From Pythium myriotylum (lineage: Eukaryota; Oomycota; Peronosporomycetes; Pythiales; Pythiaceae), in assembly GCA_023091665.1 (NCBI GenBank), contig JALJCQ010000011.1, positions 558,001 to 622,000 on the forward strand: a stretch of DNA of 64,000 nucleotides, in the 5' to 3' direction. Of this stretch, positions 21,752 through 33,923 are shown in pieces. Every line of letters starts with the position of its first letter. Positions within the stretch are counted from its first letter, which is position 1. A program made the position numbers and the translations under genes. The notes under the pieces were generated by a model. It was given only the letters and a program-made list of their open reading frames with translations, made no database searches and was not told the origin of the DNA.

Positions 21752-22351
21752 ATGATTAGCCAGCAGTCGGTCGATGCCATGTGCCGAGTCTGGAAGGACG
21801 GGGTTCACACTGCCACGCACATGTTGCTCAATCTCGGGCGCCTTTACAAGATCCGAGTGTCTGTGCCAGATCAAGCGAGCCCGTTGACCGAGATCTCCCA
21901 ACTCGGCTTCGACCTGCTCCCGCTCTTCGGATCGCATGTATTCTCCGTCAAAGAAGTCAGGCCGTTTGGCCACACGAGTGTTCGCGTACGTTTTTTACCC
22001 GTAGAGCGGGATACACCAGTCATAAGACAGGAGCCACTAGATGGGATCCACAAAGAAGACGTGCTCGCGGGCATCGATGGGGGTGATCTGCTGCTAACCC
22101 CAATACCTGACCGTCGCCAGCTGCGCAGCAAGATTCTCAGTGCGTGCGCTACAGTGCGTTTACGCGGAGCAGAGGCCATGGTTCTCACCTTTGTGCGCCT
22201 GGACTCGCCAAAGGAGGAAAGCATCACTGATATACGAGTGTTCAACGACGCCATCGAGAGCCTCGACACCGTTCTCAGTCTCGCCAAGGTGCACTACGAT
22301 GAACTGCTCAGACTCAACCGAACGACCGAACGATTGTCACAAGACAACTAA
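21752..22351 (+). CDS. Array ORF copy 21
   Basis: Protein identical to copy 1; spacer allele A. Confidence 0.52.
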   Translation: MISQQSVDAMCRVWKDGVHTATHMLLNLGRLYKIRVSVPDQASPLTEISQLGFDLLPLFGSHVFSVKEVRPFGHTSVRVRFLPVERDTPVIRQEPLDGIHKEDVLAGIDGGDLLLTPIPDRRQLRSKILSACATVRLRGAEAMVLTFVRLDSPKEESITDIRVFNDAIESLDTVLSLAKVHYDELLRLNRTTERLSQDN

Positions 22352-22803
22352 CGCACGACAAGCAGTTGCTTGACTTTGTCGCGGACACGGTATTCAGGAT
22401 GGAAGGGAAGTAAGAGTGCCGTGTGACCCCGTGTATCAAGATTATGTGAGTCATACTCACTCGCTCGATGCGTGGGGTATAATAACTGTCTCCGACGGTA
22501 GTTGATGGATTTTCGAGGCTCGCTCTTTCTGAGGGCTCAAGGTCGTCACCGCATACAAAGAAAACGTGGGAGCGTTTCTTACAACTTCTACGAATCACGA
22601 TTAATGTTATTGTTGAGAACAAAATCTTGAAGGGTCGCCCTCGACTTCAAGTGTTGTAGTCAACACTATTTCGGCTGACAATGCAGCGGGTGATGACCCA
22701 CATGGGACGTGCGCCGTCAGCAACGGCGAGATGCCGCCGTTGGGGTCTTTCTCCGTTCCATTCTCGACTTTTTGTCGTGGGCGCGCCGTAGTCGCCGGAC
22801 GAG

Positions 22804-23403
22804 ATGATTAGCCAGCAGTCGGTCGATGCCATGTGCCGAGTCTGGAAGGACGGGGTTCACACTGCCACGCACATGTTGCTCAATCTCGGGCGCCTTTACA
22901 AGATCCGAGTGTCTGTGCCAGATCAAGCGAGCCCGTTGACCGAGATCTCCCAACTCGGCTTCGACCTGCTCCCGCTCTTCGGATCGCATGTATTCTCCGT
23001 CAAAGAAGTCAGGCCGTTTGGCCACACGAGTGTTCGCGTACGTTTTTTACCCGTAGAGCGGGATACACCAGTCATAAGACAGGAGCCACTAGATGGGATC
23101 CACAAAGAAGACGTGCTCGCGGGCATCGATGGGGGTGATCTGCTGCTAACCCCAATACCTGACCGTCGCCAGCTGCGCAGCAAGATTCTCAGTGCGTGCG
23201 CTACAGTGCGTTTACGCGGAGCAGAGGCCATGGTTCTCACCTTTGTGCGCCTGGACTCGCCAAAGGAGGAAAGCATCACTGATATACGAGTGTTCAACGA
23301 CGCCATCGAGAGCCTCGACACCGTTCTCAGTCTCGCCAAGGTGCACTACGATGAACTGCTCAGACTCAACCGAACGACCGAACGATTGTCACAAGACAAC
23401 TAA
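22804..23403 (+). CDS. Array ORF copy 22
   Basis: Protein identical to copy 1; spacer allele A. Confidence 0.52.
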   Translation: MISQQSVDAMCRVWKDGVHTATHMLLNLGRLYKIRVSVPDQASPLTEISQLGFDLLPLFGSHVFSVKEVRPFGHTSVRVRFLPVERDTPVIRQEPLDGIHKEDVLAGIDGGDLLLTPIPDRRQLRSKILSACATVRLRGAEAMVLTFVRLDSPKEESITDIRVFNDAIESLDTVLSLAKVHYDELLRLNRTTERLSQDN

Positions 23404-23855
23404 CGCACGACAAGCAGTTGCTTGACTTTGTCGCGGACACGGTATTCAGGATGGAAGGGAAGTAAGAGTGCCGTGTGACCCCGTGTATCAAGATTATGTG
23501 AGTCATACTCACTCGCTCGATGCGTGGGGTATAATAACTGTCTCCGACGGTAGTTGATGGATTTTCGAGGCTCGCTCTTTCTGAGGGCTCAAGGTCGTCA
23601 CCGCATACAAAGAAAACGTGGGAGCGTTTCTTACAACTTCTACGAATCACGATTAATGTTATTGTTGAGAACAAAATCTTGAAGGGTCGCCCTCGACTTC
23701 AAGTGTTGTAGTCAACACTATTTCGGCTGACAATGCAGCGGGTGATGACCCACATGGGACGTGCGCCGTCAGCAACGGCGAGATGCCGCCGTTGGGGTCT
23801 TTCTCCGTTCCATTCTCGACTTTTTGTCGTGGGCGCGCCGTAGTCGCCGGACGAG

Positions 23856-24455
23856 ATGATTAGCCAGCAGTCGGTCGATGCCATGTGCCGAGTCTGGAAG
23901 GACGGGGTTCACACTGCCACGCACATGTTGCTCAATCTCGGGCGCCTTTACAAGATCCGAGTGTCTGTGCCAGATCAAGCGAGCCCGTTGACCGAGATCT
24001 CCCAACTCGGCTTCGACCTGCTCCCGCTCTTCGGATCGCATGTATTCTCCGTCAAAGAAGTCAGGCCGTTTGGCCACACGAGTGTTCGCGTACGTTTTTT
24101 ACCCGTAGAGCGGGATACACCAGTCATAAGACAGGAGCCACTAGATGGGATCCACAAAGAAGACGTGCTCGCGGGCATCGATGGGGGTGATCTGCTGCTA
24201 ACCCCAATACCTGACCGTCGCCAGCTGCGCAGCAAGATTCTCAGTGCGTGCGCTACAGTGCGTTTACGCGGAGCAGAGGCCATGGTTCTCACCTTTGTGC
24301 GCCTGGACTCGCCAAAGGAGGAAAGCATCACTGATATACGAGTGTTCAACGACGCCATCGAGAGCCTCGACACCGTTCTCAGTCTCGCCAAGGTGCACTA
24401 CGATGAACTGCTCAGACTCAACCGAACGACCGAACGATTGTCACAAGACAACTAA
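23856..24455 (+). CDS. Array ORF copy 23
   Basis: Protein identical to copy 1; spacer allele A. Confidence 0.52.
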   Translation: MISQQSVDAMCRVWKDGVHTATHMLLNLGRLYKIRVSVPDQASPLTEISQLGFDLLPLFGSHVFSVKEVRPFGHTSVRVRFLPVERDTPVIRQEPLDGIHKEDVLAGIDGGDLLLTPIPDRRQLRSKILSACATVRLRGAEAMVLTFVRLDSPKEESITDIRVFNDAIESLDTVLSLAKVHYDELLRLNRTTERLSQDN

Positions 24456-24907
24456 CGCACGACAAGCAGTTGCTTGACTTTGTCGCGGACACGGTATTCA
24501 GGATGGAAGGGAAGTAAGAGTGCCGTGTGACCCCGTGTATCAAGATTATGTGAGTCATACTCACTCGCTCGATGCGTGGGGTATAATAACTGTCTCCGAC
24601 GGTAGTTGATGGATTTTCGAGGCTCGCTCTTTCTGAGGGCTCAAGGTCGTCACCGCATACAAAGAAAACGTGGGAGCGTTTCTTACAACTTCTACGAATC
24701 ACGATTAATGTTATTGTTGAGAACAAAATCTTGAAGGGTCGCCCTCGACTTCAAGTGTTGTAGTCAACACTATTTCGGCTGACAATGCAGCGGGTGATGA
24801 CCCACATGGGACGTGCGCCGTCAGCAACGGCGAGATGCCGCCGTTGGGGTCTTTCTCCGTTCCATTCTCGACTTTTTGTCGTGGGCGCGCCGTAGTCGCC
24901 GGACGAG

Positions 24908-25507
24908 ATGATTAGCCAGCAGTCGGTCGATGCCATGTGCCGAGTCTGGAAGGACGGGGTTCACACTGCCACGCACATGTTGCTCAATCTCGGGCGCCTT
25001 TACAAGATCCGAGTGTCTGTGCCAGATCAAGCGAGCCCGTTGACCGAGATCTCCCAACTCGGCTTCGACCTGCTCCCGCTCTTCGGATCGCATGTATTCT
25101 CCGTCAAAGAAGTCAGGCCGTTTGGCCACACGAGTGTTCGCGTACGTTTTTTACCCGTAGAGCGGGATACACCAGTCATAAGACAGGAGCCACTAGATGG
25201 GATCCACAAAGAAGACGTGCTCGCGGGCATCGATGGGGGTGATCTGCTGCTAACCCCAATACCTGACCGTCGCCAGCTGCGCAGCAAGATTCTCAGTGCG
25301 TGCGCTACAGTGCGTTTACGCGGAGCAGAGGCCATGGTTCTCACCTTTGTGCGCCTGGACTCGCCAAAGGAGGAAAGCATCACTGATATACGAGTGTTCA
25401 ACGACGCCATCGAGAGCCTCGACACCGTTCTCAGTCTCGCCAAGGTGCACTACGATGAACTGCTCAGACTCAACCGAACGACCGAACGATTGTCACAAGA
25501 CAACTAA
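24908..25507 (+). CDS. Array ORF copy 24
   Basis: Protein identical to copy 1; spacer allele G. Confidence 0.52.
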   Translation: MISQQSVDAMCRVWKDGVHTATHMLLNLGRLYKIRVSVPDQASPLTEISQLGFDLLPLFGSHVFSVKEVRPFGHTSVRVRFLPVERDTPVIRQEPLDGIHKEDVLAGIDGGDLLLTPIPDRRQLRSKILSACATVRLRGAEAMVLTFVRLDSPKEESITDIRVFNDAIESLDTVLSLAKVHYDELLRLNRTTERLSQDN

Positions 25508-25959
25508 CGCGCGACAAGCAGTTGCTTGACTTTGTCGCGGACACGGTATTCAGGATGGAAGGGAAGTAAGAGTGCCGTGTGACCCCGTGTATCAAGATTA
25601 TGTGAGTCATACTCACTCGCTCGATGCGTGGGGTATAATAACTGTCTCCGACGGTAGTTGATGGATTTTCGAGGCTCGCTCTTTCTGAGGGCTCAAGGTC
25701 GTCACCGCATACAAAGAAAACGTGGGAGCGTTTCTTACAACTTCTACGAATCACGATTAATGTTATTGTTGAGAACAAAATCTTGAAGGGTCGCCCTCGA
25801 CTTCAAGTGTTGTAGTCAACACTATTTCGGCTGACAATGCAGCGGGTGATGACCCACATGGGACGTGCGCCGTCAGCAACGGCGAGATGCCGCCGTTGGG
25901 GTCTTTCTCCGTTCCATTCTCGACTTTTTGTCGTGGGCGCGCCGTAGTCGCCGGACGAG

Positions 25960-26559
25960 ATGATTAGCCAGCAGTCGGTCGATGCCATGTGCCGAGTCTG
26001 GAAGGACGGGGTTCACACTGCCACGCACATGTTGCTCAATCTCGGGCGCCTTTACAAGATCCGAGTGTCTGTGCCAGATCAAGCGAGCCCGTTGACCGAG
26101 ATCTCCCAACTCGGCTTCGACCTGCTCCCGCTCTTCGGATCGCATGTATTCTCCGTCAAAGAAGTCAGGCCGTTTGGCCACACGAGTGTTCGCGTACGTT
26201 TTTTACCCGTAGAGCGGGATACACCAGTCATAAGACAGGAGCCACTAGATGGGATCCACAAAGAAGACGTGCTCGCGGGCATCGATGGGGGTGATCTGCT
26301 GCTAACCCCAATACCTGACCGTCGCCAGCTGCGCAGCAAGATTCTCAGTGCGTGCGCTACAGTGCGTTTACGCGGAGCAGAGGCCATGGTTCTCACCTTT
26401 GTGCGCCTGGACTCGCCAAAGGAGGAAAGCATCACTGATATACGAGTGTTCAACGACGCCATCGAGAGCCTCGACACCGTTCTCAGTCTCGCCAAGGTGC
26501 ACTACGATGAACTGCTCAGACTCAACCGAACGACCGAACGATTGTCACAAGACAACTAA
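25960..26559 (+). CDS. Array ORF copy 25
   Basis: Protein identical to copy 1; spacer allele A. Confidence 0.52.
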   Translation: MISQQSVDAMCRVWKDGVHTATHMLLNLGRLYKIRVSVPDQASPLTEISQLGFDLLPLFGSHVFSVKEVRPFGHTSVRVRFLPVERDTPVIRQEPLDGIHKEDVLAGIDGGDLLLTPIPDRRQLRSKILSACATVRLRGAEAMVLTFVRLDSPKEESITDIRVFNDAIESLDTVLSLAKVHYDELLRLNRTTERLSQDN

Positions 26560-27011
26560 CGCACGACAAGCAGTTGCTTGACTTTGTCGCGGACACGGTA
26601 TTCAGGATGGAAGGGAAGTAAGAGTGCCGTGTGACCCCGTGTATCAAGATTATGTGAGTCATACTCACTCGCTCGATGCGTGGGGTATAATAACTGTCTC
26701 CGACGGTAGTTGATGGATTTTCGAGGCTCGCTCTTTCTGAGGGCTCAAGGTCGTCACCGCATACAAAGAAAACGTGGGAGCGTTTCTTACAACTTCTACG
26801 AATCACGATTAATGTTATTGTTGAGAACAAAATCTTGAAGGGTCGCCCTCGACTTCAAGTGTTGTAGTCAACACTATTTCGGCTGACAATGCAGCGGGTG
26901 ATGACCCACATGGGACGTGCGCCGTCAGCAACGGCGAGATGCCGCCGTTGGGGTCTTTCTCCGTTCCATTCTCGACTTTTTGTCGTGGGCGCGCCGTAGT
27001 CGCCGGACGAG

Positions 27012-27611
27012 ATGATTAGCCAGCAGTCGGTCGATGCCATGTGCCGAGTCTGGAAGGACGGGGTTCACACTGCCACGCACATGTTGCTCAATCTCGGGCG
27101 CCTTTACAAGATCCGAGTGTCTGTGCCAGATCAAGCGAGCCCGTTGACCGAGATCTCCCAACTCGGCTTCGACCTGCTCCCGCTCTTCGGATCGCATGTA
27201 TTCTCCGTCAAAGAAGTCAGGCCGTTTGGCCACACGAGTGTTCGCGTACGTTTTTTACCCGTAGAGCGGGATACACCAGTCATAAGACAGGAGCCACTAG
27301 ATGGGATCCACAAAGAAGACGTGCTCGCGGGCATCGATGGGGGTGATCTGCTGCTAACCCCAATACCTGACCGTCGCCAGCTGCGCAGCAAGATTCTCAG
27401 TGCGTGCGCTACAGTGCGTTTACGCGGAGCAGAGGCCATGGTTCTCACCTTTGTGCGCCTGGACTCGCCAAAGGAGGAAAGCATCACTGATATACGAGTG
27501 TTCAACGACGCCATCGAGAGCCTCGACACCGTTCTCAGTCTCGCCAAGGTGCACTACGATGAACTGCTCAGACTCAACCGAACGACCGAACGATTGTCAC
27601 AAGACAACTAA
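27012..27611 (+). CDS. Array ORF copy 26
   Basis: Protein identical to copy 1; spacer allele G. Confidence 0.52.
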   Translation: MISQQSVDAMCRVWKDGVHTATHMLLNLGRLYKIRVSVPDQASPLTEISQLGFDLLPLFGSHVFSVKEVRPFGHTSVRVRFLPVERDTPVIRQEPLDGIHKEDVLAGIDGGDLLLTPIPDRRQLRSKILSACATVRLRGAEAMVLTFVRLDSPKEESITDIRVFNDAIESLDTVLSLAKVHYDELLRLNRTTERLSQDN

Positions 27612-28063
27612 CGCGCGACAAGCAGTTGCTTGACTTTGTCGCGGACACGGTATTCAGGATGGAAGGGAAGTAAGAGTGCCGTGTGACCCCGTGTATCAAG
27701 ATTATGTGAGTCATACTCACTCGCTCGATGCGTGGGGTATAATAACTGTCTCCGACGGTAGTTGATGGATTTTCGAGGCTCGCTCTTTCTGAGGGCTCAA
27801 GGTCGTCACCGCATACAAAGAAAACGTGGGAGCGTTTCTTACAACTTCTACGAATCACGATTAATGTTATTGTTGAGAACAAAATCTTGAAGGGTCGCCC
27901 TCGACTTCAAGTGTTGTAGTCAACACTATTTCGGCTGACAATGCAGCGGGTGATGACCCACATGGGACGTGCGCCGTCAGCAACGGCGAGATGCCGCCGT
28001 TGGGGTCTTTCTCCGTTCCATTCTCGACTTTTTGTCGTGGGCGCGCCGTAGTCGCCGGACGAG

Positions 28064-28663
28064 ATGATTAGCCAGCAGTCGGTCGATGCCATGTGCCGAG
28101 TCTGGAAGGACGGGGTTCACACTGCCACGCACATGTTGCTCAATCTCGGGCGCCTTTACAAGATCCGAGTGTCTGTGCCAGATCAAGCGAGCCCGTTGAC
28201 CGAGATCTCCCAACTCGGCTTCGACCTGCTCCCGCTCTTCGGATCGCATGTATTCTCCGTCAAAGAAGTCAGGCCGTTTGGCCACACGAGTGTTCGCGTA
28301 CGTTTTTTACCCGTAGAGCGGGATACACCAGTCATAAGACAGGAGCCACTAGATGGGATCCACAAAGAAGACGTGCTCGCGGGCATCGATGGGGGTGATC
28401 TGCTGCTAACCCCAATACCTGACCGTCGCCAGCTGCGCAGCAAGATTCTCAGTGCGTGCGCTACAGTGCGTTTACGCGGAGCAGAGGCCATGGTTCTCAC
28501 CTTTGTGCGCCTGGACTCGCCAAAGGAGGAAAGCATCACTGATATACGAGTGTTCAACGACGCCATCGAGAGCCTCGACACCGTTCTCAGTCTCGCCAAG
28601 GTGCACTACGATGAACTGCTCAGACTCAACCGAACGACCGAACGATTGTCACAAGACAACTAA
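28064..28663 (+). CDS. Array ORF copy 27
   Basis: Protein identical to copy 1; spacer allele G. Confidence 0.52.
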   Translation: MISQQSVDAMCRVWKDGVHTATHMLLNLGRLYKIRVSVPDQASPLTEISQLGFDLLPLFGSHVFSVKEVRPFGHTSVRVRFLPVERDTPVIRQEPLDGIHKEDVLAGIDGGDLLLTPIPDRRQLRSKILSACATVRLRGAEAMVLTFVRLDSPKEESITDIRVFNDAIESLDTVLSLAKVHYDELLRLNRTTERLSQDN

Positions 28664-29115
28664 CGCGCGACAAGCAGTTGCTTGACTTTGTCGCGGACAC
28701 GGTATTCAGGATGGAAGGGAAGTAAGAGTGCCGTGTGACCCCGTGTATCAAGATTATGTGAGTCATACTCACTCGCTCGATGCGTGGGGTATAATAACTG
28801 TCTCCGACGGTAGTTGATGGATTTTCGAGGCTCGCTCTTTCTGAGGGCTCAAGGTCGTCACCGCATACAAAGAAAACGTGGGAGCGTTTCTTACAACTTC
28901 TACGAATCACGATTAATGTTATTGTTGAGAACAAAATCTTGAAGGGTCGCCCTCGACTTCAAGTGTTGTAGTCAACACTATTTCGGCTGACAATGCAGCG
29001 GGTGATGACCCACATGGGACGTGCGCCGTCAGCAACGGCGAGATGCCGCCGTTGGGGTCTTTCTCCGTTCCATTCTCGACTTTTTGTCGTGGGCGCGCCG
29101 TAGTCGCCGGACGAG

Positions 29116-29715
29116 ATGATTAGCCAGCAGTCGGTCGATGCCATGTGCCGAGTCTGGAAGGACGGGGTTCACACTGCCACGCACATGTTGCTCAATCTCG
29201 GGCGCCTTTACAAGATCCGAGTGTCTGTGCCAGATCAAGCGAGCCCGTTGACCGAGATCTCCCAACTCGGCTTCGACCTGCTCCCGCTCTTCGGATCGCA
29301 TGTATTCTCCGTCAAAGAAGTCAGGCCGTTTGGCCACACGAGTGTTCGCGTACGTTTTTTACCCGTAGAGCGGGATACACCAGTCATAAGACAGGAGCCA
29401 CTAGATGGGATCCACAAAGAAGACGTGCTCGCGGGCATCGATGGGGGTGATCTGCTGCTAACCCCAATACCTGACCGTCGCCAGCTGCGCAGCAAGATTC
29501 TCAGTGCGTGCGCTACAGTGCGTTTACGCGGAGCAGAGGCCATGGTTCTCACCTTTGTGCGCCTGGACTCGCCAAAGGAGGAAAGCATCACTGATATACG
29601 AGTGTTCAACGACGCCATCGAGAGCCTCGACACCGTTCTCAGTCTCGCCAAGGTGCACTACGATGAACTGCTCAGACTCAACCGAACGACCGAACGATTG
29701 TCACAAGACAACTAA
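29116..29715 (+). CDS. Array ORF copy 28
   Basis: Protein identical to copy 1; spacer allele A, the last A in the window. Confidence 0.52.
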   Translation: MISQQSVDAMCRVWKDGVHTATHMLLNLGRLYKIRVSVPDQASPLTEISQLGFDLLPLFGSHVFSVKEVRPFGHTSVRVRFLPVERDTPVIRQEPLDGIHKEDVLAGIDGGDLLLTPIPDRRQLRSKILSACATVRLRGAEAMVLTFVRLDSPKEESITDIRVFNDAIESLDTVLSLAKVHYDELLRLNRTTERLSQDN

Positions 29716-30167
29716 CGCACGACAAGCAGTTGCTTGACTTTGTCGCGGACACGGTATTCAGGATGGAAGGGAAGTAAGAGTGCCGTGTGACCCCGTGTAT
29801 CAAGATTATGTGAGTCATACTCACTCGCTCGATGCGTGGGGTATAATAACTGTCTCCGACGGTAGTTGATGGATTTTCGAGGCTCGCTCTTTCTGAGGGC
29901 TCAAGGTCGTCACCGCATACAAAGAAAACGTGGGAGCGTTTCTTACAACTTCTACGAATCACGATTAATGTTATTGTTGAGAACAAAATCTTGAAGGGTC
30001 GCCCTCGACTTCAAGTGTTGTAGTCAACACTATTTCGGCTGACAATGCAGCGGGTGATGACCCACATGGGACGTGCGCCGTCAGCAACGGCGAGATGCCG
30101 CCGTTGGGGTCTTTCTCCGTTCCATTCTCGACTTTTTGTCGTGGGCGCGCCGTAGTCGCCGGACGAG

Positions 30168-30767
30168 ATGATTAGCCAGCAGTCGGTCGATGCCATGTGC
30201 CGAGTCTGGAAGGACGGGGTTCACACTGCCACGCACATGTTGCTCAATCTCGGGCGCCTTTACAAGATCCGAGTGTCTGTGCCAGATCAAGCGAGCCCGT
30301 TGACCGAGATCTCCCAACTCGGCTTCGACCTGCTCCCGCTCTTCGGATCGCATGTATTCTCCGTCAAAGAAGTCAGGCCGTTTGGCCACACGAGTGTTCG
30401 CGTACGTTTTTTACCCGTAGAGCGGGATACACCAGTCATAAGACAGGAGCCACTAGATGGGATCCACAAAGAAGACGTGCTCGCGGGCATCGATGGGGGT
30501 GATCTGCTGCTAACCCCAATACCTGACCGTCGCCAGCTGCGCAGCAAGATTCTCAGTGCGTGCGCTACAGTGCGTTTACGCGGAGCAGAGGCCATGGTTC
30601 TCACCTTTGTGCGCCTGGACTCGCCAAAGGAGGAAAGCATCACTGATATACGAGTGTTCAACGACGCCATCGAGAGCCTCGACACCGTTCTCAGTCTCGC
30701 CAAGGTGCACTACGATGAACTGCTCAGACTCAACCGAACGACCGAACGATTGTCACAAGACAACTAA
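30168..30767 (+). CDS. Array ORF copy 29
   Basis: Protein identical to copy 1; spacer allele G, first of an unbroken G block through copy 56. Confidence 0.52.
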   Translation: MISQQSVDAMCRVWKDGVHTATHMLLNLGRLYKIRVSVPDQASPLTEISQLGFDLLPLFGSHVFSVKEVRPFGHTSVRVRFLPVERDTPVIRQEPLDGIHKEDVLAGIDGGDLLLTPIPDRRQLRSKILSACATVRLRGAEAMVLTFVRLDSPKEESITDIRVFNDAIESLDTVLSLAKVHYDELLRLNRTTERLSQDN

Positions 30768-31219
30768 CGCGCGACAAGCAGTTGCTTGACTTTGTCGCGG
30801 ACACGGTATTCAGGATGGAAGGGAAGTAAGAGTGCCGTGTGACCCCGTGTATCAAGATTATGTGAGTCATACTCACTCGCTCGATGCGTGGGGTATAATA
30901 ACTGTCTCCGACGGTAGTTGATGGATTTTCGAGGCTCGCTCTTTCTGAGGGCTCAAGGTCGTCACCGCATACAAAGAAAACGTGGGAGCGTTTCTTACAA
31001 CTTCTACGAATCACGATTAATGTTATTGTTGAGAACAAAATCTTGAAGGGTCGCCCTCGACTTCAAGTGTTGTAGTCAACACTATTTCGGCTGACAATGC
31101 AGCGGGTGATGACCCACATGGGACGTGCGCCGTCAGCAACGGCGAGATGCCGCCGTTGGGGTCTTTCTCCGTTCCATTCTCGACTTTTTGTCGTGGGCGC
31201 GCCGTAGTCGCCGGACGAG

Positions 31220-31819
31220 ATGATTAGCCAGCAGTCGGTCGATGCCATGTGCCGAGTCTGGAAGGACGGGGTTCACACTGCCACGCACATGTTGCTCAAT
31301 CTCGGGCGCCTTTACAAGATCCGAGTGTCTGTGCCAGATCAAGCGAGCCCGTTGACCGAGATCTCCCAACTCGGCTTCGACCTGCTCCCGCTCTTCGGAT
31401 CGCATGTATTCTCCGTCAAAGAAGTCAGGCCGTTTGGCCACACGAGTGTTCGCGTACGTTTTTTACCCGTAGAGCGGGATACACCAGTCATAAGACAGGA
31501 GCCACTAGATGGGATCCACAAAGAAGACGTGCTCGCGGGCATCGATGGGGGTGATCTGCTGCTAACCCCAATACCTGACCGTCGCCAGCTGCGCAGCAAG
31601 ATTCTCAGTGCGTGCGCTACAGTGCGTTTACGCGGAGCAGAGGCCATGGTTCTCACCTTTGTGCGCCTGGACTCGCCAAAGGAGGAAAGCATCACTGATA
31701 TACGAGTGTTCAACGACGCCATCGAGAGCCTCGACACCGTTCTCAGTCTCGCCAAGGTGCACTACGATGAACTGCTCAGACTCAACCGAACGACCGAACG
31801 ATTGTCACAAGACAACTAA
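31220..31819 (+). CDS. Array ORF copy 30
   Basis: Protein identical to copy 1; spacer allele G. Confidence 0.52.
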   Translation: MISQQSVDAMCRVWKDGVHTATHMLLNLGRLYKIRVSVPDQASPLTEISQLGFDLLPLFGSHVFSVKEVRPFGHTSVRVRFLPVERDTPVIRQEPLDGIHKEDVLAGIDGGDLLLTPIPDRRQLRSKILSACATVRLRGAEAMVLTFVRLDSPKEESITDIRVFNDAIESLDTVLSLAKVHYDELLRLNRTTERLSQDN

Positions 31820-32271
31820 CGCGCGACAAGCAGTTGCTTGACTTTGTCGCGGACACGGTATTCAGGATGGAAGGGAAGTAAGAGTGCCGTGTGACCCCGT
31901 GTATCAAGATTATGTGAGTCATACTCACTCGCTCGATGCGTGGGGTATAATAACTGTCTCCGACGGTAGTTGATGGATTTTCGAGGCTCGCTCTTTCTGA
32001 GGGCTCAAGGTCGTCACCGCATACAAAGAAAACGTGGGAGCGTTTCTTACAACTTCTACGAATCACGATTAATGTTATTGTTGAGAACAAAATCTTGAAG
32101 GGTCGCCCTCGACTTCAAGTGTTGTAGTCAACACTATTTCGGCTGACAATGCAGCGGGTGATGACCCACATGGGACGTGCGCCGTCAGCAACGGCGAGAT
32201 GCCGCCGTTGGGGTCTTTCTCCGTTCCATTCTCGACTTTTTGTCGTGGGCGCGCCGTAGTCGCCGGACGAG

Positions 32272-32871
32272 ATGATTAGCCAGCAGTCGGTCGATGCCAT
32301 GTGCCGAGTCTGGAAGGACGGGGTTCACACTGCCACGCACATGTTGCTCAATCTCGGGCGCCTTTACAAGATCCGAGTGTCTGTGCCAGATCAAGCGAGC
32401 CCGTTGACCGAGATCTCCCAACTCGGCTTCGACCTGCTCCCGCTCTTCGGATCGCATGTATTCTCCGTCAAAGAAGTCAGGCCGTTTGGCCACACGAGTG
32501 TTCGCGTACGTTTTTTACCCGTAGAGCGGGATACACCAGTCATAAGACAGGAGCCACTAGATGGGATCCACAAAGAAGACGTGCTCGCGGGCATCGATGG
32601 GGGTGATCTGCTGCTAACCCCAATACCTGACCGTCGCCAGCTGCGCAGCAAGATTCTCAGTGCGTGCGCTACAGTGCGTTTACGCGGAGCAGAGGCCATG
32701 GTTCTCACCTTTGTGCGCCTGGACTCGCCAAAGGAGGAAAGCATCACTGATATACGAGTGTTCAACGACGCCATCGAGAGCCTCGACACCGTTCTCAGTC
32801 TCGCCAAGGTGCACTACGATGAACTGCTCAGACTCAACCGAACGACCGAACGATTGTCACAAGACAACTAA
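32272..32871 (+). CDS. Array ORF copy 31
   Basis: Protein identical to copy 1; spacer allele G. Confidence 0.52.
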   Translation: MISQQSVDAMCRVWKDGVHTATHMLLNLGRLYKIRVSVPDQASPLTEISQLGFDLLPLFGSHVFSVKEVRPFGHTSVRVRFLPVERDTPVIRQEPLDGIHKEDVLAGIDGGDLLLTPIPDRRQLRSKILSACATVRLRGAEAMVLTFVRLDSPKEESITDIRVFNDAIESLDTVLSLAKVHYDELLRLNRTTERLSQDN

Positions 32872-33323
32872 CGCGCGACAAGCAGTTGCTTGACTTTGTC
32901 GCGGACACGGTATTCAGGATGGAAGGGAAGTAAGAGTGCCGTGTGACCCCGTGTATCAAGATTATGTGAGTCATACTCACTCGCTCGATGCGTGGGGTAT
33001 AATAACTGTCTCCGACGGTAGTTGATGGATTTTCGAGGCTCGCTCTTTCTGAGGGCTCAAGGTCGTCACCGCATACAAAGAAAACGTGGGAGCGTTTCTT
33101 ACAACTTCTACGAATCACGATTAATGTTATTGTTGAGAACAAAATCTTGAAGGGTCGCCCTCGACTTCAAGTGTTGTAGTCAACACTATTTCGGCTGACA
33201 ATGCAGCGGGTGATGACCCACATGGGACGTGCGCCGTCAGCAACGGCGAGATGCCGCCGTTGGGGTCTTTCTCCGTTCCATTCTCGACTTTTTGTCGTGG
33301 GCGCGCCGTAGTCGCCGGACGAG

Positions 33324-33923
33324 ATGATTAGCCAGCAGTCGGTCGATGCCATGTGCCGAGTCTGGAAGGACGGGGTTCACACTGCCACGCACATGTTGCT
33401 CAATCTCGGGCGCCTTTACAAGATCCGAGTGTCTGTGCCAGATCAAGCGAGCCCGTTGACCGAGATCTCCCAACTCGGCTTCGACCTGCTCCCGCTCTTC
33501 GGATCGCATGTATTCTCCGTCAAAGAAGTCAGGCCGTTTGGCCACACGAGTGTTCGCGTACGTTTTTTACCCGTAGAGCGGGATACACCAGTCATAAGAC
33601 AGGAGCCACTAGATGGGATCCACAAAGAAGACGTGCTCGCGGGCATCGATGGGGGTGATCTGCTGCTAACCCCAATACCTGACCGTCGCCAGCTGCGCAG
33701 CAAGATTCTCAGTGCGTGCGCTACAGTGCGTTTACGCGGAGCAGAGGCCATGGTTCTCACCTTTGTGCGCCTGGACTCGCCAAAGGAGGAAAGCATCACT
33801 GATATACGAGTGTTCAACGACGCCATCGAGAGCCTCGACACCGTTCTCAGTCTCGCCAAGGTGCACTACGATGAACTGCTCAGACTCAACCGAACGACCG
33901 AACGATTGTCACAAGACAACTAA
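33324..33923 (+). CDS. Array ORF copy 32
   Basis: Protein identical to copy 1; spacer allele G. Confidence 0.52.
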   Translation: MISQQSVDAMCRVWKDGVHTATHMLLNLGRLYKIRVSVPDQASPLTEISQLGFDLLPLFGSHVFSVKEVRPFGHTSVRVRFLPVERDTPVIRQEPLDGIHKEDVLAGIDGGDLLLTPIPDRRQLRSKILSACATVRLRGAEAMVLTFVRLDSPKEESITDIRVFNDAIESLDTVLSLAKVHYDELLRLNRTTERLSQDN